Positions 28,494-39,987 of a stretch of 64,000 nt of DNA are shown here, piece after piece. Made by a program: the position numbers and the translations under genes. Numbering within the stretch: the first letter of the stretch is position 1; each line of letters begins with the position of its first letter. The DNA is taken from assembly GCA_026745465.1 (NCBI GenBank), contig JACYXH010000742.1, positions 201,501 to 265,500 on the forward strand. The letters run 5' to 3'. A model generated the notes under the pieces. The model was given only the letters and a program-made list of their open reading frames with translations. It did no database searches and was not told where the DNA came from. The DNA comes from Lota lota. Taxonomy: Eukaryota > Chordata > Actinopteri > Gadiformes > Lotidae.

Positions 28494-30569
28494 CTACAAG
28501 CAACACAGAGACACTGATCCCCCCCATAACCTAAACCCAGGGAGGAGGTCATCCTGGGTGAAGGTGGACTGGAAGGTGTGGATGTGTGTCAGTGTGTCTG
28601 AGGACCCTCCTATATCTGGGGACACTCTGTAGAAGGACAGAGTGCCAGCAGGCCGGTCCAGATACACTCCTACTCTGTTAGAGCCAGGGGGGGGGAGACG
28701 TATGTCTGTTCCACTACCGTTGTACCGGGCAGAGTAACCACCATCATGACAATAAAGACTCCAGGACTTGTTGTTCACTCCAAGCAAGCTGTCATCACCC
28801 TCTCCTCTCCTTGTGATTCCTCTGTATGTCACTCCTATAGCAACATCTCCTTCCCACTCCACCTCCCAGTAACAGCGGCCAGTCAGACCCTCTCTACACA
28901 ACACCTGGGGCCAGTATTCAAATCTCTCTGGGTGATCAGGATACGACTGCTCCTCTCTAACCAGCGTCACCTTTCTGTTGTCCTCAGACAGAGAGAGTTG
29001 TCTGTGGGCTGTGTTTGGGTCCAGTGTGAGTTCACAGACATCTGATGGGAGAACAAGACATGATTAGGTTGAAGAACCATTCTTCATCATCATCATCATC
29101 ATCATAATCATCACTAGTCCTGTTGTCTTGCATACTTATTCCTGTCCTTTTTCACATGCCCTCTACTCTACAAACTAATGTAGAAAGACAAAATCATATC
29201 GTATGATAGGTACTATAGTGGACTAGTGTACTATAGCTTTAGAAATTGTGCATATTGTTTAAGATAATTAAAGTTCAACTTAACAGCAAATCCCATGTAT
29301 GTGAGTGGCTGTGAGTGGTTTGTTACATTTCAGTTTAAAAAGAGACCATTGACTTATGTTCACAGGGGGAAGGCGGGCCACATACATACAATATTCTTCT
29401 ACACTAACTTGAAATAATAAAATATAAATTATTTATATGTTAAGAATATTCGATTATTTAATGTACATTTGACAGCCCTAAATCAAACTAAACAGACACT
29501 TACACTTCTTTAGAGCTGATCTCAGGTCAGGCACCTTCTTCATCTCCATGGTCAGTGTCTTCTTCAGCTGATCCAGGGATCTCCTCAAGGTCCCTACGTA
29601 TGACGGAGGACGGACCTCCACCGTTGTCCAGTCCCTGGTGGGTGGAGGATTCTTCAGGGATATGAAGGTCTGGAGGAAGTGGAGGTGGTCTTCAGTGCGT
29701 GAGAGCTGCTTCACCTCTGAGCTTCTATTGGTCAGATCTTTAATTTCCTGCTCCAGCTCTTTGATGAGGTCTTCAACTTGTTTCTCTGTTGATTTCAGTC
29801 TCTCTTTAACCGTTTGGTTGAACTCATCCTGCCACTTTTCAATGCAGCGCATCAGAGCAGTGAAGACCTGCACACCATCAGCTATCTCTCTGTCTGCGTC
29901 TGCTTTGCTCAATTGTACTGTGTCTTTGATCTCCTTAATCTTTAGTTTTCTCTCCTTGATCATCTGCTGAACGTCAGTCTGTATCTTCACCAGCTGGGCC
30001 GTCTTCACTTCACATTCCTCCTTTAGAGGTACAACAGGATGGGACTTGTGATCCAACACTGTGCAGAACAAACACACACACACCTGTTCAGTCTGGCAGA
30101 AGAGCTCCAGAAGTCGGTCGTGTTTCTTACACATCCTGTCTTCCAGACGGTCCATAGGCTCGACCAGCCGATGTTTCTTCAGGCCTGTGACTCTCTGATG
30201 TGGCTCCAGGTGGGTTTGGCAGTAAGAGGTAAAACACACTAGGCAGGACTTCACAGCCTTCAGCTGGGTCCCAGTACAGACGTCACAGGGAACTTCTCCT
30301 GGTTCAACACAAGGGTGCTCTTTGACTCGTAAAGAACTTCTAAACTGATCAACCATCTCTGATATGAAGGTATTGACACGTAGATCAGGTCTAGTGTTGA
30401 AAAGCTCATTGCAAACAGGACATTTGTACTGGACTTGGTCATCCCAGAACTTTGTAATACAGGTTCTACAGAAGTTGTGTCCACATGGTGTGGTGACTGG
30501 GCTGCTGAACACATCCAGACAGATGGAACATGAAAAGTTCTCTTCAGACCAGGAAGTAGCAGAGGCCAT
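28494..30569 (-). CDS. TRIM E3 ligase-like protein with B30.2, two exons
   Basis: Exon 1 is 30569-29504, the intron starts GTAAGT, and exon 2 is 29041-28494; joined they give 537 codons plus a stop. I chose the ATG at 30569 (MASATSWSEENFSC) because it sits just before the RING. Domains: a C3HC4 RING (about 13-55, CSICLDVF ... CGHNFCRTC ... CPVC); B-box 1 (CDVCTGTQ ... CLVCFTSYCQTH) and B-box 2 (CKKHDRLLELFC ... CLFC ... HKSH); a coiled coil (about 190-330, VKTAQLVKIQTDVQQM, KELEQEIKDLTNRSSEV); then PRY-SPRY ([44 protein letters not shown]). The architecture fits the fish-expanded TRIM group (finTRIM-like), whose RING is a ubiquitin ligase and whose B30.2 binds targets, often in antiviral defence (family knowledge). 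All zinc ligands I can check are present. The intron is 462 bp. Relatives in the window are broken, so this is the only complete TRIM. Confidence 0.92.
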
Positions 30570-31085
30570 CACTAGACACAGACGACAAGGTTTAAGTATT
30601 GAGCAATTCCATTCTTTTTCTAATTCCAAAAAGGGAAGCGAGGTTCTAAAGTTGTGTTGTTTTACTCACCTATTTGTGGTTACTGTCTGTCAGACTATTT
30701 GTCCCAAAATGTATTTTATTATTCTCCTTAAAGAGGGAACTGCTTCCACGTCGGGTTTCTGTGAACGTTAAGTTTCGTTTCCTGAACAACACGTCCTCTC
30801 CTCTCCTCCCCTAAGTCCTGGCCCCGCCCCTAAGTCCTGGCTCCGCCCCCACGGACACACATTTAACCGCCGTTCAACTTCCCACTCTGACTGTGGGCCG
30901 TTCACTTACCGTGAGGGCTCCTTCAAATGCGTTGATGTGTGTTCTCCTCTTCTCTATGGAGTTAGAAGAGAGCCGATGCAAACCGAGAGACACTGTGGTG
31001 ATGTAGTGGTTATTTGCGACTGTAACTGGGATTCATTGGCGTTGATCGACCCTGGTTTCCGGGGCTTCCCCGCATACTATTTATC
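30570..31085 (-). promoter_or_regulatory. Upstream region of the TRIM gene
   Basis: It holds the putative promoter and 5' leader. Minus-strand GGAAACGAAACTT (about 30770-30783) resembles an interferon-response element, but the two GAAA halves are one base apart, not the usual two. CCGCCC-type boxes (GGGGCGGGGC on the minus strand) lie at 30820-30850. No TATA box is obvious at a convincing place. Confidence 0.35.
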
Positions 31086-31240
31086 CAGCCCCGATCTAAT
31101 ATTCAACAAGAAAATAAATAAAAGATGTGTTTATTGCCGCTACACTCGCTGCAGGAACTCGCCCCGGCGTGCACGCGCACAGTGCACACACGAGCAGCAG
31201 AGCTATGAGAGCAGCAGACAGCGGATTCAGTCAGAGTAGG

Positions 31241-31242
<2 letters not shown>
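31086..31242 (-). repeat. Dispersed CG-rich block, copy 3
   Basis: Close to 24424-24600. It is followed directly by a TG microsatellite (31244-31304). Confidence 0.7.
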
Positions 31243-31243
<1 letters not shown>

Positions 31244-31285
<42 letters not shown>

Positions 31286-31304
31286 TGTGTGTGTGTGTGT
31301 GTGT
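31244..31304. repeat. TG microsatellite
   Basis: (TG)n with a short GCGC interruption. Confidence 0.95.
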
Positions 31305-33046
31305 GATAATGGGTTATGTTTCCATAATAAGGCGGGGTTCTTTTCTTCCTTAATTTCTCTTCAATGAGTAATCTGGTTGGGTTGGGTTATTGTGTTTCTT
31401 CCTCTTGTTACACCCTTTACAGGTAGGTATTCAGCAACACACACACACACACCTTTATGTCTTTTATTAAAATCAGTCAAGTGTACAGCTAATGTAACGT
31501 GATGTCATTCAGTATTCAGAGGGTTTAGGCTTTCAGAATCTGAAGGGTTTCTTTTCTTTACCAAGAATCCATGCAACAGCGTATGGTACTCCTCTTGTTC
31601 CGAACAGGACCGGTCCAACAGAACCATTATAGCTCCCCTCTTGGTCATTCAGACGCTCTGCACTTTGATTTGACCTCTGAACCCACTGGAGATGTTACAT
31701 ACAGTGATGCAGTGCCGTCTCAGATTGTGATTCAAGATTTTTTTTATGTCATATACATGTTGTACAATTATTTTAATCTGGCTCCTCGGCCTAGCAGCAG
31801 AAAGAAGTTATAATATCTATAAAACACAATATCATTTAAACAAATACAAATCTTTACAAAAATAGCACAGCAGCAGTAATAATTATAAGAAGAAGAGTAA
31901 TAGTGCAATGGATTAGGGACAGACAGCAGGCAGACAGGCAGCAGGCCACTTAATTATTGTCGTACATACACATAACATGTGTTCACATGTCAACGGTAAA
32001 CATATCTAGATTTGTGAATGTAAAATAGATTTTGTACAACTGAACTCCCACTCCAGCGGGAGCAGAGTTCTCCCTCAGGAGTGGGAGTTCAGCTGTAGTG
32101 AATTACCATGGTTACGTTGACGCTCCCGCTCCTGCGGAGTCCTCCTCCCCACACGCCACACCCACTGACTGGCTGGACGGCGCAGGGAGACGGAGAGACG
32201 CCGACGCTATTGGCAGAAGAGCCGTGGAGCGCGGTGACTCTGAGCAGCGAGCGTGGGAACGAATAACCACATCACATATCTGAATATATATTTCACCTTT
32301 TCCCCGATGGTCTGAATAAGTCGCTAAGTGGGTCGCTAGTCGCCTTTTAGAAACACAGGCGCGTGAGAGGGTGTGAAAGGTCTCTTCATCTTGTGAGATG
32401 GTTCCCAAGCAACACTGAGGGGAACTGGACAAACTGGTTGGTTCACAACATCAATCTTTCATTGTTACTGAGTCGGACGGTTTGGTGCTGCACTTTATAC
32501 AGCAGGACGAAGACTAAGGTACTGTAGTCAACACTGATCCGTTATATCATCAATATGTATGACATAAATCATATATATCATATATATACAGTATATATAT
32601 ATAGTTAAAACGTTATTAAATAAGCTACGTCATGTAAATGTGTCATCATTAAACGTCATCTTGTATGTGGTCTTGTTCTCTGTGGGTCTGCATCTCGTCA
32701 CAGATCTGGTTGTAATGTAGTACAACATCAGGAAGTCCATATATGGTCATTCTTTCATATACGGTTGGTGGACGGTCACCTCACGCATGACGCATTCAGC
32801 GATTAAAAAGTGGCCTTTAGATTGTGTTCAGACAACTCGGAAAACGAGCTCAGACTTGTTAAAAATTGTATTGAACGGCTGAATCTGCGTCTAGGAAAGA
32901 CAGCCCTGGCTCTCGTCCGAAGTAAACAGAGACAGACAACATCCCCCTGTGACCGCCAATAAGCAGCTTATATAAAAGCAGTGGATATGCTGAATGGTCA
33001 TAGAAACAATATGTAGCTGTGTTTGTGTCCAGGTGTCCAGTCTACA
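31305..33046. other. Repeat fragments upstream of the NLR gene
   Basis: 31700-31960 is the reverse complement of 49310-49500 (GGCTCCTCGGCCTAGCAGCAG, AATTATAAGAAGAAGAG), the 3' tail of a LINE-like repeat. 31955-32095 is the reverse complement of 48400-48540 and contains the inverted pair CTCCCACTCC ... GGAGTGGGAG. 32100-33046 shows no recognisable exon. A TATATATA-rich stretch lies at 32565-32605. Confidence 0.55.
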
Positions 33047-33632
33047 ATGGATGAGGAGAGAGAGGAGGGGGGTCCTGCCTCTAAAACAACTCTGTCTGGG
33101 GAACATGGCCGCCAGAGTAAAGCTAAGAGGTAAGAAGAGGATCTCTCACTGTCTGTGACTGTTGTCCATCTCAGAGCTCAGGAGCCTCGTCTCCGTCTGA
33201 GTAGGCGCTGTGTGTGTGGGGGTTGTGTCTCAGCCCAGAGCAGCGTAGAGAGCGGACTCCCCTGCTATGTCTTCGTGAGGAGAGACCACTCTATGGATAA
33301 ACCTCTTAACCTTAAATAGGGAAACCAGTCTATTGAGAAAAGGAAAGGATTTATCACAGATTATAAAAAATACATCTATCTAACATCCATACATCCTGGT
33401 TCTTGTTTTTCTAAAAGGAGGCAGGAGAGAGCAGACTCCCCTGGACCCAGCTGTGTCTCCATGAAGAGTGACTGGTCTATGTCTCATCCTCCTGATTTAA
33501 AAGATGGACGCCACTCTATAGAGGAGAGGTAGGAGTTTCAAACAGACCGCAGTCGCTAAAAACTAATAAAATGTTTTCAAATAAGTCCTATTGCTTGTTA
33601 TTTTGTTTTCTAGAAACCGAATCAGTGTGTGT

Positions 33633-33676
<44 letters not shown>

Positions 33677-36600
33677 TTCAGTTTATGGACTTTACGCTCC
33701 ACCTGTGGTCTCAGGTAGCACACACCTTAATCTCCTTCTCCGCCTCTAGAGGGCGCCCTGACTCAGGACATGAACGCTCACTAAACCAGGAACGTAATCA
33801 TAAGGTCAACTAAAACGCATCTGCAGTCTTTGGTGAGACGAGCCTTGAGTCTTCCCAAAGCAGACGTTTGGCTAATCAGAACCAAGATAACTGCTTTCTT
33901 CTCTTTTCCGCCAATATCTTGCGGTACTACAAATATAATGCACACTGGTTTGAGGCAAATACTCGTTTGCTGCTAAGGTAATATGCTGTTTAACTAGCTT
34001 AACGTTGCTAAATCAACGGTGGCTTGCCATAATTGCCTGGTGTGTGACTATGCCCGCAAAGGTGAGCCCTCCCGGAAAGCGCTCTAAACATTGAGTTGAA
34101 CCCCGAAGGAGCTCCAGACATCCACACGCACCGGAAACAAAGATGCCAACAAGCATTTGCTATTTATTTGTTTTGACAACCACTTGCTTTTAAACAAAGT
34201 TACGTGCGGTTATATAGTGTAGAAATACAATTAAAAAAAGTATCAATAGGAACAACCTTCCTGGTTGTTCTGTCACATTCAGAACCACTTTGTCCAATAG
34301 GTCTTTGCATGTGCTTGTAAAAATGGAATTTGAAAGGCTCCTTCTTACAGTTTTGTATTATCAGCAAAGTAACACAGTGTTAACAGTGTTTTTTCCATAA
34401 CAGTGTCTCAGTCAGCTGTGTGTGTATCTGTGTGTGTGTGTGTGTGTGTGTTTGTTCTCTGCAGACAAAAACAGGAGAGGTCAAAGGTTACCAGTGATTG
34501 GTCTGTACAGCAGCATCAAACAGAGTAAATCAAGGTGTGTAAATGTCCAACAAGACATTTGACTTTAGCTCTACATGAACATTAGAAAGCATCTCTTGTG
34601 GTGCTAATAGTCTCCAGGCTTCCCTCTTTAGACCAGCGGGAATCCAGGACAGATGCTTCTGATGTCCTCAGTTAGTTCAGAGTAAAGTTCTCCTTGATGT
34701 TTGTTCTGTTCCAGAGAGCTGAGGAGGACGCACACGCTTTTCTAGACAAGGAGCTGAAGAAGCTCTGGAGGGTTCTCTTCCCAGATTACCCACAATGCTC
34801 ACGCAGTCAGAGGGAGGTGGAGGAGGAGGTGGATGTCAAGAAAGAGGAGCAGAGGAGGCGCGCCATAGAGGGAGTGGTAGACATCACAAAGCTCTGCCTG
34901 ATGGAGATGAACCAGGAGGAACTGGCCGACACACTGTGGAGCAGTAAGAAACTCTTATTTTGAAAACACAGAGGAGACTCTTATTTGATTGAAGAGCCGT
35001 AAGATAATTGTATTTCAAAAACAATAAGAGACTCCAATTTTGAAACCGAAGAGAAACGTTAGAGCATTTTAAACACATAAGAGACTGTTAATTTAAAAAG
35101 AAGACTCGGTTTGAATCCAGATATGAATGGCTATTGTGTGGCTATCAGGTAAAATGGTTTGTTCCAGATATGTAGGGTTATTCCAGGGGTATCAGGTTAA
35201 ATGGTTTGATCCAGATCTGTAGGGTTATTGTGGGGGTATCAGGTTAAATACTTTGATCCAGATATGTAGTGTTATTGTGGGGGTATCAGGTTAAATACTT
35301 TGATCCAGATCTGAAGGGTATTGTGGGTTAGGGTTAAAGTATGTTAATCGATGTTCTGCAGATCCGCAGCAGAGCAAAATAACTTTATGACCACTAATTA
35401 GCCAGTTATAATACACATCTGAAGTCACATCTAACAGGAAATATTTAAATGTTTCCACTGATCCTTTAACCAATGTCTTCTACTGTTTTCTCATTTAGAA
35501 ACTGTGGCTGTTGAGTGCCAACTTAAAATCAAGTCCCATTCGAAGAAGAAGTTTATGTGTGTGTTTGAGGGAATCCCTAAAGCAGGACAGCCAACACCTC
35601 TGAATGACTTCTACACAGAGCTCTTCATCACAGAGAGAGGCAGTGGAGAAGTCAACAAGGAACATGAGGTCAGACTGATTGAAACTGCTTCCAGGAAACC
35701 AGCCAAGAAGGATACACCAATCAAATGTGAAGACATCTTTAAACCCTTACCTGGACAAGATCATCCAATCAGAACAATGATGACAACTGGAGTGGCCGGC
35801 ATTGGTAAAACTGTCTTAACACACAAGTTCACTCTGGATTGGGCTGAAGGCAAAGCCAACCACGACATACACTTCACATTTCTCTTCACTTTCAGAGAGC
35901 TGAATTTACTGAAAGGGAAAGAGTTTAGCTTGGTGGAACTTCTTCATCACTTCTTTATTGAGACCAAAGAAGCAGGAATCTGCAGATACGACCGGTTCCA
36001 AGTTGTCTTCATCCTGGATGGTCTGGATGAGTGTCGACTTCCTCTGGACTTCCAGAACAACCCGATCTGGACTGATGTCACAAAGTCCACCTCGGTGGAC
36101 GTGCTGCTGACAAACCTCATCAGGGGCGACCTGCTTCCCTCCGCTCGCATCTGGATAACCACACGCCCTGAGGCAGCCAATCAGATCCCTGCTGAGTGTG
36201 TTGACATGGTGACAGAGGTGAGAGGGTTCACCGACCTACAGAAGGAGGAGTACTTCAGGAAGAGATTCAGAGAGGAGACGCTGGCCAGTACAATCATCTC
36301 CCACGTCAAGAAATCACGAAGCCTCCACATCATGTGTCACATCCCAGTCTTCTGTTGGATCACTGCTACAGTTCTGGAGGAAACATCCCAGATAGCAGAG
36401 ATGCCCAAGACCGTGACTCAGATGTACATCCACTTCCTGAGGGTTCAGTCCATACAGGGGGAAAAGAAGTATCATGTGAGAGCTGAAACTGATCCACACT
36501 GGAGTTCAAAGAGCAGGAAGATCATTGTTTCTCTGGGAAAACTGGCTTTTAACCAGCTGGAGAAAGGCAACCTGATCTTCTACGAGGCAGACCTGGCAGA

Positions 36601-39600
36601 GTGTGGCATCGATATCAGAGCAGCCTCAGTGTACTCAGGGGTGTTCACCCAGATCTTTAAAGAGGAGTGTGGGCTGTATCAGGACAAGGTGTTCTGTTTT
36701 GTCCATCTGAGCATCCAGGAGTTTCTGGCTGCCCTTCATGTCTTTATGTCCTTCATTGACACTGGTGTCAATCTGCTCTCAGAAGAACAACCAACCTCCA
36801 GGGAAGATGAAATCCTCCTCCTCCACCAGAGTGCTGTGGACAAGGCCTTACATAGTGAGAACGGACACCTAGACTTGTTCCTCCGCTTCCTCCTGGGTCT
36901 TTCTCTGGAGACCAATCAGATTCTCCTACGAGGTCTGCTGGGACGGACAGGAAGTGGCTCACAGACCAATGAGGAAACAGTGGCTTACATTAAAAAGAAG
37001 ATTAGTGGAGATCTCTGTCCAGAGAGAAGCATCAATCTGTTCCACTGTCTGAATGAGCTGAACGACCGTTCTCTAGTGGAGGAGATCCAACAGTACCTAA
37101 TATCAGGAAGTATATCCAGGAAAGATCTCTCTCCTGCTCAGTGGTCAGCTCTGGTCTTCATCTTACTGTCATCAGAAGAGGAGCTGGACATGTTTGACCT
37201 GAAGAAGTACTCTGCTTCAGAGAAGGGTCTTCTGAGGCTGCTGCCAGTGGTCAAAGCCTCCAAAACATCTCTGTAGGTTCACTAATAACATGTATTACAA
37301 TACACATTACACAACACAATATACATAATACTAGAATATAAAAGCTATAATAACTTACAAAACATCTCTGTAAGTTCATTAATAATGTATGACATTACAT
37401 ACAACACAATATAATTAATACTACAATATAATAGTAGTATTGATTAAAAAAACTTTTTCAAACACTACTAAACAACTATTTAACATTGTACATTAGCATT
37501 TAAATAGTCAATGTTTAAAACATTTAAACTAAAATCACTTTTCTAATAAAAGATTAAAACAATTTCTTCATTAAGAAAAAGGTTAAAGATGTTATTTTAA
37601 ACACAGTTCCTAACATGCTTTGTTTATTTTGTGTGAAGGCTGAATGGCTGTCTTCTGTCAGAGAGATGCTGTGAAGCTCTGGCCTCAGTTCTCAGCTCCA
37701 ACTCCTCTAGTCTGAGAGAGCTGGACCTGAGTACCAATGATGTGCAGGATTCAGGAGTGAAGCTGCTCTCTGCTGGACTGGGGAGTCCACACTGTACACT
37801 GGAAACTCTCAAGTTAGTTTTATTCAATGTGCAAGCAGTTGGTGGTGTAACAATGTGCACCTGTTACACCACCATATCAGAAGACATGCACAGATATGCA
37901 TCCATAAAAAATAAAATTCACACCCATAAATTTATATTTTTCCCAGGAATAACTAAAATAGGTGTATTTATATTTTTTTGCCATGACATTATAAGCCTTG
38001 TACACCTTATACTTATACAGTTCATACAGTTTGTTAGTGGTGGTATGTGTATGTTGTATTGCATTCTTAAGCCCATTTCACACATGCAGTCTTACCCTGC
38101 AATGTTCCTGAACATTTCCTGCATGGGGTCATGTGTGAATGGGAACAGGGATCGATATTCCTGGTAATCTGCTCCGGCAATGAGCCTGCTCAAGACCTAG
38201 TAACGTTTCCAGGTCACTGCCAGTACAGGTGTGTTGTGAATGGAAGCAGTCACAATGCCGGGAGAGCCACGCAAAGGGTTATGTCTGTCTGATGTAAGAC
38301 GCTTTCACATAAGTGAGTGAACCGATCTCAAGACTCTGCTGAAGACGTGTTTGAATCCGTGACTGTTTATCTTAATGAGCCAATGCTTTTGGGTGATCCG
38401 ATGACAATATCAATATCGCTTATTTTTATTTGCAAACAAGCTCCTTTCTCAATCATATCTGGGAAATTGACAGGTTCTGAAATAGGGGAGCTCAACTCAG
38501 TCCACAGATTTGATGGGGGCTTGCATCCACAAGTGTTTTATTACCGCCATCTGCTTTACTGTCCCTTGGCCCATCTATTCCGGCATTGCTATGCCATGTG
38601 TGATTGGGCTAAGGACGGAAATGTTCCTGAACATGCCATGCGTGAATAGTGTAAATCACTAGCGGTGTCTGCAATGCTATCCCAGTAATTTACCGGGAGC
38701 AACGCGTGAAAAGGGCTTTATCCTACTTAAAATCATGTAGTCAGACAGTAGAGTAGACTTTAGAGTTGTTTAAGTCATTTTAATTACCACCTCGCCTTAA
38801 CACTTTTACAGGAATTCAATGATACAATTTGTTGAACATTTTAGAATCTTTTCGACATCTAACTATTAACATTTAAAGATAAAATGTTTTACATTGAATT
38901 TTAGACATCTCTGTTATTCATTATGGAAACATTAAAAGTTCCTAACATGTTCATGTTCATTTTGGGTGAAGGCTGAATGGCTGTCATCTGTCAGAGAGAT
39001 GCTGTGAAGCTCTGGCCTCAGTCCTCAGCTCCAACTCCTCTAGTCTGAGAGATCTTGACCTGAGTACCAATGATCTGCAGGATTCAGGAGTGAAGCTGCT
39101 CTCTGCTGGACTGGGGAGTCCACACTGTACACTGGAAACTCTCAGGTCACAAAACATCTTCTGGTTTTACTCAATGTCTGAACTTGTTAATAAACTGTCT
39201 TTGTGTACCACACGGTTTAGCCATCAACAGCATACAGAGGTCAATTGTACAGTATACTGTAGCATAGTGTATACTGTACACTGTATACAGTGTGTAGTAC
39301 AGCATGCAGTATACTGAAGCATCTCAGAGTACATCTCTAGGAAGGGCTGCAGAAGTCTAAGGCTTCATGTTCACCTCACAGCCATCACCTGATGTTTGAA
39401 ATAAATGAGCCTAAAGGGCCCGACATTCTGTCTGGTTTGTCCCAAGCCTACACGCGCACGCCGCGCAACTATGCTGCAAACTCTTTTCAATTCGTGCTTC
39501 TGCACAACCTACGACACCAAGATTTCAATGTTGATCAATATCAAAGCTAAGCTAGTTTAGCCGTAGCCTGCAACCGAGCATTTGCGCAGACAGCCCCGCT

Positions 39601-39955
39601 CATCAGTTCACCAATCAGTGGTCCACAACATCTAGGTGGATGCCGCATTGATGTGCGTGACATGGCTCTGAAACCCTGTTGCTAGGTCACATGTTAGAGC
39701 CCTGGATGTGTCGCCTACATGTGCAGTCGCCCCAGCTTGGACATGTAATAATTAGCCAAATGCTTGTATTGAACCCAGCTGACCAATGGAGCTCCAACAC
39801 CTATGTTGTTACATATTCTGTCACCATGACAACCGAACCCCATCCTGACCCCACTTGGTGATAAAGCTTGGGCTCAATTTAAGTATCAATAAAGTTGTTA
39901 GTTGAATCAATTATATTAGTCTATTTACTTTATTACGAAATGTTCTCACCGTGTT

Positions 39956-39987
<32 letters not shown>

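Noticed and set aside
26956..28534. Cys/Val/Tyr-rich frames (MCVYYVCVL type)
   Set aside because: They are translations of the TGTGTGTACTATG array, with no start context or conservation signal.
30970..31060. tRNA-like stretch (GATGTAGTGGTTATTTGCGACTG)
   Set aside because: Only the front resembles a tRNA. No T arm or acceptor closes.
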